Shown here: positions 9,201-19,691 of the stretch, one piece after another
How positions within the stretch are numbered: position 1 is the first letter of the stretch
Layout of the letters: every line of letters begins with the position of its first letter
Origin: Caulobacter sp. FWC2
Lineage (GTDB): Bacteria > Pseudomonadota > Alphaproteobacteria > Caulobacterales > Caulobacteraceae
Length of the DNA stretch: 64,000 bases
Assembly (NCBI RefSeq): GCF_002742625.1
Contig: NZ_PEBF01000001.1
Coordinates: forward strand, 372,001-436,000
Direction of reading: 5' to 3'
Notes under the pieces: model-generated
What the model was told of the DNA's origin: nothing
Database searches by the model: none
The model's input: the letters and a program-made list of their open reading frames with translations, nothing else
Translations under genes and position numbers: made by a program

Positions 9201-9662
9201 CCCGATCAGCTCGCTGATCTGGCCCTGGCGGACCAGGGCCGGCGAGTTGGCCCCGGTCGAGGCGTCGGCGAACAGCAGCTGGACGTCGCGGGCCCGCACC
9301 TCGCGGCCATTGATCTTGTAGGTCGAGCCCTCGCCGCGATCGATCCGCCGGACGACCTCCAGGACGGGATCGTCATTGAACTGGGCGGGGGCGGTGCGGT
9401 CCGAATTGTCGATGGTCAGGGCGACGTCGGCGTGGTTGCGGGCCGGCCGCGCGCCGCTGCCGGCGAAGATCACGTCGTCCATGCCGCCCGCCCGCATGGC
9501 CTTGGCGGAGTTGGCGCCCATCACCCAGCGCAGGGCTTCCAGCAGGTTGGACTTGCCGCAGCCGTTCGGGCCGACAATGCCGGTCAGCCCGGGCTCGATC
9601 CGGAACTCGGTCGGCTCGACGAAGGACTTGAAGCCCGAAAGGCGCAGGCGCTGGAACTGCAC
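6219..9662 (-). CDS. smc: Chromosome segregation protein SMC
   Basis: 1147 residues with the full SMC layout: Walker [10 protein letters not shown] at residues 31-39, the first coiled coil, a hinge at about residues 500-640, the second coiled coil, the ABC signature [10 protein letters not shown], and Walker [14 protein letters not shown] near the C-terminus. It forms the condensin that organises and segregates the chromosome, normally with ScpA/ScpB, which are not in the window. It is the third gene of a minus-strand run behind two DsbA-like genes, 22 bp after the second. The long open frames on the opposite strand are GC-bias shadows. Confidence 0.97.
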   Translation of the reverse strand: MQFQRLRLSGFKSFVEPTEFRIEPGLTGIVGPNGCGKSNLLEALRWVMGANSAKAMRAGGMDDVIFAGSGARPARNHADVALTIDNSDRTAPAQFNDDPVLEVVRRIDRGEGSTYKINGREVRARDVQLLFADASTGANSPALVRQGQISELIGAKPQNRRRILEEAAGVSGLHTRRHEAELRLRAAENNLARLEDVARELETALNRLKREARQAEKYKRLSSEIRAVQGAVLYTRWTEARDTLERTTSEATSAARLVEETARASAAAQVAITEAEAAMPPLREEATIAQAILGQLAIQKDRAEREAEAAAAEFERLGSDLARIDADLAREAQAKDDAAAALARIDAELTEVRALVAAAPERGPELEAAAKSAEEARAAAEAAVEQLAARVAAEEAQFRAAAARFSEAEARANRTNRALDQAKAERAAVGPEVDPAAADARQRFDNAQAALAAARAALEEAENERVKAAEQEAQARQLARNVEDQLGRLRTEARGLAQLTAPRSKSGHAPALDSVAPDKGYGAALAAALGDDLDAALDAKAPSYWGGAEAPDPTWPEGAQPLAPLVKAPPALAARLSHVGVVARADGDKLQAALKPGMRLVSKEGDLWRWDGFVARADAPKPAAVRLEQRTRLAEVETEIDIMAPRAEATAAALKTAADRMRAVEDLLRDKRRGPPDAERLLNGAREAVAKFEREQAMRAARAQSLDDTIARFEADKTEVDAALAEAREAHAAAQTSGDLQPQLATARQASAQAREAASAARTALDVETRERAGRQRRLESLERDRADWAKRAETAGKRAESLEADRVKAAAALESAREAPAALKEKLLVLLDEFAAAEARRAKASDALEAAETLRLNNDRAARAAEQAAGEAREKRAALVAHLDGARQRFGEVASAIREQARMEPEELGRHVAGEAVAVPKDAAGVEAHLFALERERDAIGPVNLRAEEEAQEYAGRLETMRVERADLSGAVGKLRAGIEELNAEGRERLLAAFDVINANFQTLFQALFGGGQAELKLIESDDPLEAGLEIFACPPGKRMASMSLMSGGEQALTASALIFGVFLANPAPICVLDEVDAPLDDANVDRYCNMLDEMRRRTQTRFIAITHNPVTMSRMDRLFGVTMAERGVSQLVSVDLSTAEKLVAA

Positions 9663-9684
9663 GCAGGCGGTCCCTTCCTGTCCT

Positions 9685-10290
9685 TTAGCCCTTCGCCGCG
9701 GCGGCGAAGGCCTTGGAGAGCACGGCGAAGTCGGCGCTGTGATCGTAGGGCGCGCCGTTGACGAAGAAGGTCGGCGTGCCCTCGATCCCGTCGGCCACCG
9801 CCTTGGCCATGCGGTCGTTGACGCCCTTCAGCGCCGCCGGGTCCTCCAGCGCCGCCTTGAACTGCGCGTCGGTCAGGCCGTACTGCTTGCCGATCGCCTG
9901 CAGGCCCTCGAACAGCTTTTCGCTGCGATAGATCTCTTCCTGCTTCTGGAAGATCGTGGTCAGCACCTCGAAGTACTTGCCCGGGATGCGGTGGGCCAGA
10001 ATGAAGCCGGCGGCCGCGAACTCGGGCGGCGGGGTCAGGAACTCGCGGAACACCAGGCGCACCTTGCCTGTGTCGATGAAGGCCTTGCGGACCTCCGGCA
10101 GCACCGTCGTCCACCAGTGGGCGCAGTGCGGGCAGCTGGCCGAGGCGTAGACCACGAACTGGACCGGCGCCTTGGCCGAGCCCAGCACCATATCGCCCGG
10201 GACCGCCGGCAGCGGCGCGGCGCGCGCGCCGGAGGCCGTCGCCGCCAGGGCGAGACCCGAAACGATCAGCGCGCGCCGGTCGATCGCCAT
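9685..10290 (-). CDS. DsbA-family periplasmic thiol-disulfide protein
   Basis: 201 residues: an export signal with a twin-arginine-like start ([21 protein letters not shown]), a thioredoxin fold with the active site CPHC (C53, C56), and the cis-proline loop [10 protein letters not shown]. It should form or shuffle disulfides outside the cytoplasm. Its ATG overlaps the stop of the upstream paralogue by one base (TAATG), so the two are probably translated together. Which of the two is the main oxidase cannot be told from sequence. Confidence 0.88.
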   Translation of the reverse strand: MAIDRRALIVSGLALAATASGARAAPLPAVPGDMVLGSAKAPVQFVVYASASCPHCAHWWTTVLPEVRKAFIDTGKVRLVFREFLTPPPEFAAAGFILAHRIPGKYFEVLTTIFQKQEEIYRSEKLFEGLQAIGKQYGLTDAQFKAALEDPAALKGVNDRMAKAVADGIEGTPTFFVNGAPYDHSADFAVLSKAFAAAAKG

Positions 10291-10913
10291 TACTTCGAAG
10301 CTTCCGCGATGGCGGCGTCCAGCTGGGCCAGGGTGACCTCGCCGCCGGATTCGCCGCCGACCTTCTTGCCGTTGACGATGAAGGTCGGGGTGCCTTCGAT
10401 CTTGTCGGCCTTCATCGACTTCTCGATGCGCTCGGCCGACTTGGCGGCCTTTTCGTCGGTCAGGCAGGCGTTGAACTGGTCTTCGCTCATGCCGACCGCC
10501 TGGGCGATGGTCAGCAGCTCGCCGCGGATGTCGCCGGTCTGGAAGATGCTGGCCTGGGCGTGATAGATCGCGTCCGTCACCTGGAAGTACTTATCCTTGC
10601 CGGCGCAGCGGGCCAGCATGTCGCCGGCGTTGGCCAGGGTCGGCTCGCCTGTCAGGGCCGGGCGGGCGACATACTTGACCTTGCCGGTGTCGATGTACTT
10701 GGTCTTGAAGGCCGGGAAGACGTCAGCGTTCCACTTGGCGCAGTGCGGGCAGGCGACCGACGCGTACTCGACCACGGTGACCTTGGCGGCGGCGCTGCCC
10801 AGGGTCATGTCGTCGGCGGTGACCTTGGTTCCCGTGGGGCCGCAGGCGGCGAGCGCGCCCAGCGAGGCGGTGAGGGCGACGGCGGTCAGAAGCCGGCGGG
10901 TCAGCGGACGCAT
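10290..10913 (-). CDS. DsbA-family lipoprotein, paralogue of the downstream gene
   Basis: 207 residues with a lipoprotein signal (lipobox LAAC, C24), a CPHC active site (C55, C58) and a cis-proline loop EGTPTFIVNG. The predicted lipid anchor distinguishes it from its soluble neighbour, so the pair may act at the membrane and in the free periplasm respectively. It is followed without a gap by the second dsbA-like gene and smc. Two extra cysteines (in RCAGK and ACLTD) could form a structural disulfide. Confidence 0.88.
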   Translation of the reverse strand: MRPLTRRLLTAVALTASLGALAACGPTGTKVTADDMTLGSAAAKVTVVEYASVACPHCAKWNADVFPAFKTKYIDTGKVKYVARPALTGEPTLANAGDMLARCAGKDKYFQVTDAIYHAQASIFQTGDIRGELLTIAQAVGMSEDQFNACLTDEKAAKSAERIEKSMKADKIEGTPTFIVNGKKVGGESGGEVTLAQLDAAIAEASK

Positions 10914-11046
10914 GGTCGATCTTCCTTGCAGTAGAACGGCGAAGTTAAGCGCGATTCTTAGAGGTGGCGAAAAGGGCGCCGATAAGGCCTGTGCAACAGC
11001 GCGATCAGGGTGGGGTTGTCAATCGGAAGGTCGGCGGATCGGGGGC

Positions 11047-11586
11047 TCAAGGATGGTCGCGCAGCACGCCTCGGCCCAGTTTCAGCAGGGCGTCCTTGAG
11101 GTCGCCGTCGGGCTGCCCCGCCAGGCTGTCGGAGAGCTGCTTCTCCTGCGCGGCGTCCAGCGGCGGCTTGCGGCGCGGACGCTGGGGCGCTTGCGCGGCG
11201 GCCGCCTTCACCGGCCCCTGGACGATGCGCAGGCGGGTGACCACGCCCTTGCCCAGCAGCATGTCGAGGCGCGCGGTGATCTGCGGCGCCTGATGCTGGA
11301 TCAGCGAGGCAACGGGGCCGTCGACACGCAGCTCCAAAGCGCCGCCTTCGCCATTGCGGCCCTTGATGATGCGGACGGGCTCGGTCCGGCGCGCGAGGGT
11401 GTCGCCGACGATCTCGCGCCAGCGGGCCTGCAGCGCGGCGGGCCCCTTGCCGAAGCGCTCTTCCAGCGACTTCAGCAGCGGGGCCAGGCTCTTGCCGGCG
11501 GGCGGCGGCGGACGGCGCTGCGGGCGCGTGCGTTTGCTGCGCAGGATCGCGAGGGCTTCTTCCGCGGTGGGCAGGGGGCGGCGCAT
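11047..11586 (-). CDS. DUF721/DciA-family protein
   Basis: 179 residues. The DUF721 block spans about residues 30-115 (SLAPLLKSLEERFGKGP, WREIVGDTLARRTEPVRI, LELRVDGPVASLIQHQAPQI). Members such as DciA load the replicative helicase in bacteria without DnaC. A basic Pro-rich N-terminus and a separate C-terminal helix flank the domain. It is divergent from mutY with only 14 bp between the two starts. DciA function is inferred from the family. Confidence 0.8.
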   Translation of the reverse strand: MRRPLPTAEEALAILRSKRTRPQRRPPPPAGKSLAPLLKSLEERFGKGPAALQARWREIVGDTLARRTEPVRIIKGRNGEGGALELRVDGPVASLIQHQAPQITARLDMLLGKGVVTRLRIVQGPVKAAAAQAPQRPRRKPPLDAAQEKQLSDSLAGQPDGDLKDALLKLGRGVLRDHP

Positions 11587-11600
11587 GCGAGGAAACTAGC

Positions 11601-12713
11601 ATGCCGGGCTCGGTTCGCGGTAGGCGAGGGATGATGAAAGCCCAATCCCTTTCTCGTCGTGACGCGGTCCGCGCGGCCCTGCTGGCCTGGTACGACGCCC
11701 AGGCCCGTACCCTGGCCTGGCGCGTCTCGCCCGCCGACCGCCGCGCCGGCGTGCGCGGCGACCCCTACCGCGTCTGGCTGTCGGAGGTGATGCTGCAGCA
11801 GACCACCGTGCCGCACGCCACGCCGTACTTCCTGAGCTTCACCCAGCGCTGGCCGACCGTCTCGGACCTGGCGGCGGTGGAGGACGGCGACCTGATGGCC
11901 GCCTGGGCGGGGCTCGGCTACTACGCCCGGGCCCGCAACCTGCTGGCCTGCGCGCGGGCCGTGGCCGGCGAGCACGGAGGGGTCTTCCCGGACACCGAGG
12001 AGTCCTTGCGCGCCCTTCCCGGCGTCGGGGCCTATACCGCCGCTGCCGTGGCCGCGATCGCCTTCGACCGCGCCGCCAATGTCGTCGACGGCAATGTCGA
12101 GCGGGTGATGGCGCGGCTGTTCGCCGTCGAGGCGCCGATGCCGGACAGCAAGCCCGAGCTGAAGGCCCTGGCCGGCGACCTCGTCACCGACGATCGTCCC
12201 GGCGACTGGGCCCAGGCGCTGATGGATCTTGGGGCCACGGTCTGCAAGCCCAAGGCCCCGCTGTGCGACCGCTGTCCGATCTCGACCTGGTGCGCGGCCT
12301 ACAAGGGCGGCGCGCCGGAGACCTATCCGCGCAAGACCAGGAAGGCCGACCGCCCGCGCCGGTTCGGCGTCGCCTATGTCCTGACGCGCGGCGACGAGGT
12401 CGCCCTGGTGCGCCGGCCTCCGAAGGGCCTGCTGGGCGGGATGCTGGGCCTGCCGACCAGCGACTGGCGCGCGACGTCGTGGTCAGATGCGGAGGCGGTC
12501 GAGGTCGCCCCGGTTGCCGGGGCCTGGCGCGACCTCGGCGCGGTCGAGCACGTCTTCACGCACTTCTCCCTGACGCTGCGGGTGTTCGCTGCCGCCAAGG
12601 AAGGAAATGGCGGCGCGAGCGCCGGCGACTTCGTCTGGACCCCGCGCGAGGGCCTGGGCGCGCTGCCTAGCGTGTTCCTCAAGGCGGCGCTGGCGGCGGA
12701 GCGGTTGCTGTAG
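11601..12713 (+). CDS. mutY: A/G-specific adenine glycosylase MutY
   Basis: 370 residues. The catalytic glutamate lies in LSEVMLQQTTV (E62), the helix-hairpin-helix is LPGVGAYTAAAVAAIAF with the catalytic aspartate in VVDGNVERV, and the iron-sulfur loop CKPKAPLCDRCPISTWC has C-x6-C-x2-C-x5-C spacing. A C-terminal NUDIX-like domain for 8-oxoG recognition follows. It removes adenine opposite 8-oxoguanine. The ATG at 11601 has GAGGA seven bases upstream; the ATG pair at 11631/11634 has GAGGG directly adjacent and fits worse. Confidence 0.95.
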   Translation: MPGSVRGRRGMMKAQSLSRRDAVRAALLAWYDAQARTLAWRVSPADRRAGVRGDPYRVWLSEVMLQQTTVPHATPYFLSFTQRWPTVSDLAAVEDGDLMAAWAGLGYYARARNLLACARAVAGEHGGVFPDTEESLRALPGVGAYTAAAVAAIAFDRAANVVDGNVERVMARLFAVEAPMPDSKPELKALAGDLVTDDRPGDWAQALMDLGATVCKPKAPLCDRCPISTWCAAYKGGAPETYPRKTRKADRPRRFGVAYVLTRGDEVALVRRPPKGLLGGMLGLPTSDWRATSWSDAEAVEVAPVAGAWRDLGAVEHVFTHFSLTLRVFAAAKEGNGGASAGDFVWTPREGLGALPSVFLKAALAAERLL

Positions 12714-12722
12714 GCGGGATGG

Positions 12723-13157
12723 CTACCGGCCTTTCAGGGCGGTGACCGCATCGACAAAATCATTGCCGAATATTTTCAGCAGAAAGGCCGCGATCACCAG
12801 GATCACCGAATAGCTCAGGGCGGAGATGACTCCTATCAGGATGTCCTTCCACAAGGGGCGGCCTTGCAGCAGTGCATCACGCTGGATGGAGGGCGTCTGA
12901 TCTTCCAGCGTGATCTGGGCATAGGCGGATAGAGCGCCATCGGCGGTTTCGCGGAAGGCTTGCAGCGTCGTTGGCGTCCATTGCCGAGAAAAGCCACGCA
13001 GTTCGGCCATCGTTGGCGCTCGGCCTTCGCGGGCTCTGTGATCGAGCAGCCATTCCCGCTTGGCCTGCTTGTAGAGACCGTAGGCGATGAACCCTTCGAT
13101 ATCGTCCGAGGCGCGGACCAATTGGTCGAAGACCGGATTGTAGTCGGTCGTCGCCAT
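12723..13157 (-). CDS. Unknown protein with one C-terminal membrane segment
   Basis: 144 residues. The first 100 are soluble and partly helical (VFDQLVRASDDIEGFIAYGLYKQAKREW), followed by one hydrophobic segment at about 105-128 and a short charged tail, as in tail-anchored proteins. It lies 9 bp after a small gene and 250 bp after ccrM, all on the minus strand. The start has AGGAAATAGCC upstream. No family was recognised. It faces mutY tail to tail. Confidence 0.7.
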   Translation of the reverse strand: MATTDYNPVFDQLVRASDDIEGFIAYGLYKQAKREWLLDHRAREGRAPTMAELRGFSRQWTPTTLQAFRETADGALSAYAQITLEDQTPSIQRDALLQGRPLWKDILIGVISALSYSVILVIAAFLLKIFGNDFVDAVTALKGR

Positions 13158-13166
13158 GCGGGTGGG

Positions 13167-13349
13167 CTATTTCCTGGCCAGGACCGACTTGGCGCCGGCC
13201 AGGGCGCGTTCGTGCACGTCGCGGCTCAAGGCGACGACCTTGCTGCCGTCAGGGCGTCGGATTTCCTGCAGAACGCTGCCATTCCGCGCGCGGAAAGTGA
13301 CGGCGCTTACGATCGCCCTGTTCGCGGATATCTTGCTGATGTGGACCAT
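13167..13349 (-). CDS. Small unknown protein downstream of ccrM
   Basis: 60 residues from ATG 13349, or 72 from an in-frame TTG at 13385; neither has a strong ribosome site. It is soluble and mixed in charge (FRARNGSVLQEIRRPDGSKVVALSRDVHERALAGAKSVL). It lies between ccrM (61 bp upstream from the ATG, 24 bp from the TTG) and the membrane-anchored gene at 12723, and could be co-transcribed with both. No family was recognised. Confidence 0.55.
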   Translation of the reverse strand: MVHISKISANRAIVSAVTFRARNGSVLQEIRRPDGSKVVALSRDVHERALAGAKSVLARK

Positions 13350-13409
13350 AAGGTGAACATTGCCGTCCCGCGTCCGGTCAGGCAAGGGCTCGGGGAGAAA
13401 ATGAGCGCC

Positions 13410-14611
<1,202 letters not shown>

Positions 14612-14623
14612 ACCTCTTTCGGA

Positions 14624-15262
14624 TCAGAGGTCTAGGTCGTCGCCCAGCGCCAACTCACCGGCCAGGGCGGCCTTCACCGGGGCCCAGCCCATGCGGTGGA
14701 TCGGCGAAGGGCCCAGCTTGCGCAGGCCCTCGACGTGGATCGGGGCGTGATAGCCCTTGTGGCCGGCGAAGCCGTAGCCGGGATAGACCGCGTCCATCTC
14801 GACCATGATCCGGTCGCGGGCCTCCTTGGCCAGGATCGAGGCGGCGGCGATCGAGCACGATAGGGCATCGCCCTTGACCACGGTCTTGATCGGGCAGGGC
14901 AGCTTGAAGGCGTAATTGCCGTCGACCAGCGCGATGGTCGGCGTCACCGACAGGCCCTCGATCGCCCGGCACATGGCCAGGCCCGTGGCGTGCAGGATAT
15001 TCAGCTCGGCGATCTCCTCGATCGAGGCCATGCCCACGCCCCAGGCGATGGCGACGGCCTTGATCTCTTCCTCCAGGGCCGCGCGGGCCTTGGCGGTGAG
15101 CTTCTTGGAGTCGTTGAGGCCCTTGGGCACCCGGTCGGGATCCAGGATCACGGCGCCGGCGCTGACCGGTCCGGCCCAGGGACCGCGCCCAGCCTCGTCC
15201 ACCCCGCAGACCGGCCCCGGTCCGCAGGCCAGTTCCAGCATCATGTCGGGTCCGGTGCGCAT
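14624..15262 (-). CDS. rnhB: Ribonuclease HII
   Basis: 212 residues from ATG 15262; an ATG at 15244 is also possible, and the longer frame to 15352 runs into the divergent promoter region. The start of the catalytic domain [14 protein letters not shown] supplies D22 and E23, and the third carboxylate lies in [22 protein letters not shown] and the C-terminal [13 protein letters not shown] are also typical. It removes ribonucleotides and RNA primers from DNA. It lies just upstream of ccrM on the same strand. Confidence 0.95.
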   Translation of the reverse strand: MRTGPDMMLELACGPGPVCGVDEAGRGPWAGPVSAGAVILDPDRVPKGLNDSKKLTAKARAALEEEIKAVAIAWGVGMASIEEIAELNILHATGLAMCRAIEGLSVTPTIALVDGNYAFKLPCPIKTVVKGDALSCSIAAASILAKEARDRIMVEMDAVYPGYGFAGHKGYHAPIHVEGLRKLGPSPIHRMGWAPVKAALAGELALGDDLDL

Positions 15263-15301
15263 CGGCGGATGTCTAGGCCGGTTCGCGGTCCTGGAAAAGG
15301 A

Positions 15302-15370
15302 GTTTACGGGCGTAATAATTTCTCTTGACGGCTGGCGGGCGTCGCTACTCAATTGTTTACGAGTGTAATA
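15302..15370 (+). promoter_or_regulatory. Promoter with two matching 16-bp operator-like dyads
   Basis: GTTTACGGGCGTAATA (15302-15317) and GTTTACGAGTGTAATA (15355-15370) differ at two positions and lie 53 bp apart centre to centre, about five helical turns. Each contains a TTAC-N4-GTAA dyad. A good -35, TTGACG (15325-15330), lies between them; the -10 at about 15348 is poor. The second copy ends 11 bp before the acyltransferase ATG, so a repressor bound to both could close the promoter. Confidence 0.6.
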
Positions 15371-15381
15371 CGGGGGCGAGC

Positions 15382-17403
15382 ATGGACCAGGCCTATCGGC
15401 GCGACATCGACGGCCTGCGCGCCGTGGCGGTGGCGGCCATCGTCATCCACCACGCCTTTCCGGGTCTGCTGCCGGGCGGCTTCGTCGGGGTGGACGTGTT
15501 CTTCGTCATCTCCGGCTTCCTGATCACCCGGCTGATCGCGCAAGCGCGGGACGCGGGGACGTTCTCGTGGGGCGGTTTCTACCTGCGCCGGGCCCGGCGG
15601 ATCATTCCGGCCTACCTGCTGGTCGTGCTGGTCACCGCGGCCCTGGCGGTGGTGATCGAGATGCCGCGCCTGCTGGCCATGACCGGCGCGGCCACCGCCA
15701 CCTCGGGCCTGTTCGCGGCCAATATGCTGTTCACCCAGACCGCCGGCTATTTCGCGCCGGGCGCCCAGCAGAACCCTCTGCTGCACCTGTGGTCGCTGGG
15801 CGTGGAGGAGCAGTTCTACCTGGTCTGGCCGGCGCTGATCGGCCTGCTGTCGTGGAAGCCTCTGCGCGGGATGCGGGCGACATTGGCGCTGGTCCTGCTG
15901 CTGGCCTCGCTGGTGCTGGCCCAGATCCTGGTCGGACGCGGCGCGACGACCTGGGCCTTCTTTGGCCTGCCGACGCGGGTCTGGGAGTTCCTGGCCGGCG
16001 GGGTCCTGGCCCTGGGCCTGGTCAAGCCGCCGGGGGACCGGACCACCGCCAATCTGGCCGGGATCATCGGTGGACTGATGATCGCCGGCAGCCTGGCCCT
16101 GCTGAACGAGGCCAGCGCCTTTCCGGGCCTCTCGGCCGTTCCGGTCTGTCTGGGGACGGCTCTGCTGATCTGGAGCGGCCTGGGCGCCGGCCCAGGTCTG
16201 GCCGTGCTGCGCCTGGCGCCGGTCGTCGGCCTGGGGCGGGTGTCGTACGCCCTTTATCTCTGGCACTGGCCGCTGCTGGTCCTGGCCGCCGACATCGGCC
16301 AGCAGCCGCTGACGACGCTCCAGCGCCTGGGCCTCCTCGCCCTGTCCCTGGCCCTGGCCGTCGTGACCTGGCGGCTGATTGAGCAGCCGTTCCGGCGCGG
16401 TCCGGTCGATCGGCCCTGGCGGCGCCTGGGCGTCCGGCTGCTGCCGCTGCTGGTCCCGATCGCCGCCGGCGCGGTGCTGTTCGTCAGCCACGGCCTGCCC
16501 CAGCGTCTGTCGCCGGCCGCCAGGGCGCTGGCCGACCTGGAGGAGACCGACGTCAACCCGGCCCGCAAGGCCTGTTTCGAGAAGGCCAGGACGGCCAAGC
16601 CCGAGGATTGTCGCTTCGGCGCCGCCCCGGGTCTTCAGGGCGACGACGTCCTGGTCTGGGGAGACTCCCACGCCGACGCCCTGACGCCCGGCGTAGTGGC
16701 ATGGGCGACGCCACGCGGCTGGAGCGTCCGCGAGGCAGCGCGTGGCGGCTGCCCGCCGCTGGTCGGGGTCAATGTCCGCACGATGTACCGCTTCAAGCTG
16801 GAGTGCGCCGCCGCCGCCGACCAGGCCATGGCCCTGATCGCCTCAGACCCGAAGCTGAAGCTGGTGGTGTTGATGAGCCGCTGGCCGCTCTATCGCGACG
16901 CGCCGCCGTTCTACGACGTCAACTCGCCGCGCGTGACGATGGAGGTCATGGGCCAGCCCGGGAAGCGTCAGCGCGTGTCGACCGCCCTGAAGGCCACGCT
17001 GGACGCCATCGCCCGCTTGCGGCCCGACGTCCGGGTGCTGGTGGTCGGGCCGTTCCCGGAGCTGACCCTGGGCGCGCCCGAGTGCCTGGCCCAGCAGAAG
17101 CAGCTCGGCGGCCCGCCGGGGGTCTGCGCCAGCGTCGCCGCCGACCTGCCCCTGTCGCGAGCCCTGCCGGCCGAGGACGCCCTGCGCGCCGCCGTCCAGG
17201 ATCGCCCAAACGTGGCGGTGGTGTTTCCGTCCGAGACCCTGTGCCGCAACGATCGTTGCCTGGCGATGATGGACGGGGAGCCGATCTATTTCGACGACGA
17301 CCACCTCAGCGCCTCGGGCGCGCGCCGCCTGGCGCCAACGTGGCTGGAAACGGGTTGGTCACGCTTGGAGAAACCGGATCCGGCGCGTTTAGATGGGCCA
17401 TGA
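15382..17403 (+). CDS. OafA/YrhL-type acyltransferase with SGNH domain
   Basis: 673 residues from ATG 15382, preceded by GGGGGCGAG. The N-terminal half is an acyltransferase-3 membrane domain with about ten segments ([53 protein letters not shown]). The C-terminal half is a periplasmic SGNH hydrolase-like domain with [12 protein letters not shown] as block I and [14 protein letters not shown] as the Asp-x-x-His block. Such proteins acetylate surface polysaccharides. The stop overlaps the start of the GH16 gene (ATGA), so the two form an operon. Confidence 0.9.
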   Translation: MDQAYRRDIDGLRAVAVAAIVIHHAFPGLLPGGFVGVDVFFVISGFLITRLIAQARDAGTFSWGGFYLRRARRIIPAYLLVVLVTAALAVVIEMPRLLAMTGAATATSGLFAANMLFTQTAGYFAPGAQQNPLLHLWSLGVEEQFYLVWPALIGLLSWKPLRGMRATLALVLLLASLVLAQILVGRGATTWAFFGLPTRVWEFLAGGVLALGLVKPPGDRTTANLAGIIGGLMIAGSLALLNEASAFPGLSAVPVCLGTALLIWSGLGAGPGLAVLRLAPVVGLGRVSYALYLWHWPLLVLAADIGQQPLTTLQRLGLLALSLALAVVTWRLIEQPFRRGPVDRPWRRLGVRLLPLLVPIAAGAVLFVSHGLPQRLSPAARALADLEETDVNPARKACFEKARTAKPEDCRFGAAPGLQGDDVLVWGDSHADALTPGVVAWATPRGWSVREAARGGCPPLVGVNVRTMYRFKLECAAAADQAMALIASDPKLKLVVLMSRWPLYRDAPPFYDVNSPRVTMEVMGQPGKRQRVSTALKATLDAIARLRPDVRVLVVGPFPELTLGAPECLAQQKQLGGPPGVCASVAADLPLSRALPAEDALRAAVQDRPNVAVVFPSETLCRNDRCLAMMDGEPIYFDDDHLSASGARRLAPTWLETGWSRLEKPDPARLDGP

Positions 17404-18290
17404 CCTTCAAGACCCTTGCTGTCGCCTTCGCCCTGCTGTCGACCGTCGCGCCAAGCCTCGCCCATGCCGATGAGGGCGGCTGGAAGCTGGTCTGGTCGGA
17501 CGAGTTCGACGGCGACCGGCTGGACGACTCCAAATGGACCTACGCCGCCGACTGCGGCGGGGGCGGCAATGACGAGCGGCAGTGCTACGTGTTCAGCCCA
17601 CAGACGGTGTCCGTCGGCGGCGGCGTGCTGAAGCTGACGACGATCAAGCGCAAGACCCAGGGCCTGACCAATCCGTGGGCCGGACCGACGGGGCCGATGA
17701 AGACCGGCGACTACGCCTCGGGCAAGATCCTGACCAAGGGCAAGGCCTCGTGGCGCTACGGGCGGATCGAGGCGCGGGCGCGCGTCCCCGGCGGCCAGGG
17801 CGTCTGGCCGGCGATCTGGATGATGCCGGAGCGCTCGGCCTATGGCGGCTGGCCGCGCTCGGGCGAGATTGACATCCTTGAGACGGTCAATCTGGGCGCG
17901 CCGTGCGGATCCTGCGAGGGCGGCCGCGAGAACCGGATCTTCGGCACGATCCACTTCGCCGGCGACGCGGCCGGCGCCCACAGGCAGGTCAGCACGGGCG
18001 CACCGATGCCGGCCTCCGCGACCGGCTTCCACGTCTACGCCGTCGAGTGGTCGCCCGAGGCCATCGTCTGGTTCGTCGACGGCCAGCGCTACGCCGAGGC
18101 CAAGGCGGCGCAGTGGAAGCGCGACGACCGCAACATGTCCGCCGCGCCGTTCGACCAGCCCTTCCACCTGATCCTCAACCTGGCCTTCGGCGGCCGCTGG
18201 CCCGAAGGCGCCAACGCCAAGGGCGTCGACGAAGAGGCGCTGCCGGCGACGATGGAGGTGGATTGGGTGCGGGTGAGCCAGAAACCCTAA
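17400..18290 (+). CDS. Secreted GH16-family beta-glucanase
   Basis: 296 residues: a signal peptide (about 1-23, ending SLAHA), then a GH16 jelly roll. The catalytic block GEIDILE gives nucleophile E156, D158 and acid/base E161. Aromatic substrate-cleft residues surround it (GVWPAIWMMP, PFHLILNLAFGG). Family members cleave beta-1,3 or mixed beta-1,3/1,4 glucans and related polymers. It is coupled to the polysaccharide acyltransferase by an ATGA overlap, which suggests remodelling of the cell's own or a captured glycan. Confidence 0.9.
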   Translation: MTFKTLAVAFALLSTVAPSLAHADEGGWKLVWSDEFDGDRLDDSKWTYAADCGGGGNDERQCYVFSPQTVSVGGGVLKLTTIKRKTQGLTNPWAGPTGPMKTGDYASGKILTKGKASWRYGRIEARARVPGGQGVWPAIWMMPERSAYGGWPRSGEIDILETVNLGAPCGSCEGGRENRIFGTIHFAGDAAGAHRQVSTGAPMPASATGFHVYAVEWSPEAIVWFVDGQRYAEAKAAQWKRDDRNMSAAPFDQPFHLILNLAFGGRWPEGANAKGVDEEALPATMEVDWVRVSQKP

Positions 18291-18426
18291 CGCATGTCGA
18301 GGGTCAGCCAGCGGACGGGCTAGTCGAAGGAGCTCGGGGGCCAAAGGCTTCCGCCAGATATGAAGCGCCAAGTCAGGGACAGCTTTCGACCCTAGTCGGA
18401 CTCTCGCCCTCTAGTTACATTTGCGC

Positions 18427-18852
18427 ATGGTCAAGTTCTGGAAGACCCTCGTTTTGGGCGTTCTTATCGTCCTGCCGCCCTTGAACGGCTCAATTGCGGC
18501 TGCGCCATCGACGGCGCGCGGCGAGTGGACCTTAAAGTGTATCGCGGGCAAGGACGAGTTCGCGTCAAACTGTGAAGCCGTGAAATTGACGCCCGGCTGG
18601 CGCGTGGAAATCAGCACGGGCGATAGCCAGCTATTCCTCGCGGTCGAAGCAATAGTTTGCCCAGCAGGGGGAGAACAAAAGTCGTGGTGGCGTGACGAGA
18701 TAGCGGGTTTGAGTGCAGCTAAGCGCGCAGCAAAGCTCAATCAGGCGCTGGAACAAATGCGCCGTTCGGTGCGCCACCAATGTCCAAGCGCCTCGTCGAA
18801 TGGCCCCAGCCTTGATCGATTTCCTGACATTGCCGTTCACGGTGATCCCTAA
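18427..18852 (+). CDS. Unknown exported protein
   Basis: 141 residues from ATG 18427 (a TTG two codons earlier is also in frame). A signal peptide (MVKFWKTLVLGVLIVLPPLNGSIAA) is followed by a small domain with four cysteines (KCIAGKD, NCEAVKL, VCPAGGE, QCPSAS), which could form two disulfides outside the cytoplasm. Codon use is less GC-rich than in neighbouring genes. No family was recognised, and the ribosome site is weak. Confidence 0.5.
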   Translation: MVKFWKTLVLGVLIVLPPLNGSIAAAPSTARGEWTLKCIAGKDEFASNCEAVKLTPGWRVEISTGDSQLFLAVEAIVCPAGGEQKSWWRDEIAGLSAAKRAAKLNQALEQMRRSVRHQCPSASSNGPSLDRFPDIAVHGDP

Positions 18853-18957
18853 AAAGGCCGAGATCGCCAACGTCACCTCAGGACCGACAACCACCCTGAA
18901 CAGCCCTTCGCCCGGTCCGCTCGCCGGCATGGCGCCCAAGGACCGGTCTCAGGCGCG

Positions 18958-19013
18958 GCCTTCATTTCCGCACCCGACCCTTCTCGGCCCCCAGCGATGT
19001 CCGCTCGCGGACG
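18958..19013. repeat. Degenerate copy of a dispersed repeat
   Basis: The string CACCCGACCCTTCTCGGCCC, then AGCGATGTCCGCTCGCGG, matches in order the blocks seen at 19855-19953 and, in reverse orientation, at 42435-42512. It is the most diverged of the three copies. Confidence 0.45.
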
Positions 19014-19082
19014 ATTTGCCGGATGGGCGTTTGCACGCCTCAGGCGAAAGCTTGTTCGCCGCATTGTTGCTTGTGTTGGCCC

Positions 19083-19691
19083 TTATCTCGCGGGCGTTGG
19101 GGGCTCCGGCAAGTCCGGAGCGCTCATGTTTGTGAACGTCTCCTCAAGCTTTTCGAGCGTCTTCCTGAATGCGTCGGAGCTCAAAGGAGCCGCTTGCAAT
19201 AGATATTCGCGCCAATCTTCTCTGGCTGCAAATCGTATCATGGATAACTTCATGTATACTTCCGGCATTTGGAATTTCTTAAAAACGCCGTTTTCTATGT
19301 CTTCGCGCAGAGCTTTCTCTATGGATTTAAGGGAATGATACCTGCCGACGAACTCGGGAATCAGGGTGTTCATGGTGGTAGTTAGATATTCCTTTTCGTC
19401 GCTGGAAAATTGTTTCAGCGAAAAAGGATACCGTCCGCCTTGGCGCATGGGAGATCGCATAACGATAGCGTAGCCACCCTTTGTCGAGAGTGCGCGTTGA
19501 AAGACTGACGAAACATCTCGATTTTCGGCATAGATGAATATTCCGACCTCAGGAGACCATCTTGCGCGCTCTAGGCTGATCTTGATGCAGATGTCGTTGC
19601 ATTTTGCGGAAATTTCCTTAGACGTAAGCTTGCCTTTTTTTGCGTATTTAGCAACGCCCAGTGATAGATATTCCACCAAGTTATTCATCAT
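19083..19691 (-). CDS. Unknown soluble protein of atypical base composition
   Basis: 202 residues starting MMNNLVEYLSLGVAKYAKKG, with GGAAG upstream. It is rich in Lys, Ile, Asn and Tyr, unlike its neighbours. It is probably mixed alpha/beta (CNDICIKISLERARWSPEVGIFIYAENRDV), with a helical C-terminal half (SIEKALREDIENGVFKKF, DAFRKTLEKLEETF). No signal peptide or membrane segment. No family was recognised. The continuous frame in AT-rich DNA makes a chance ORF unlikely; recent transfer is the simplest explanation. Confidence 0.65.
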   Translation of the reverse strand: MMNNLVEYLSLGVAKYAKKGKLTSKEISAKCNDICIKISLERARWSPEVGIFIYAENRDVSSVFQRALSTKGGYAIVMRSPMRQGGRYPFSLKQFSSDEKEYLTTTMNTLIPEFVGRYHSLKSIEKALREDIENGVFKKFQMPEVYMKLSMIRFAAREDWREYLLQAAPLSSDAFRKTLEKLEETFTNMSAPDLPEPPTPAR

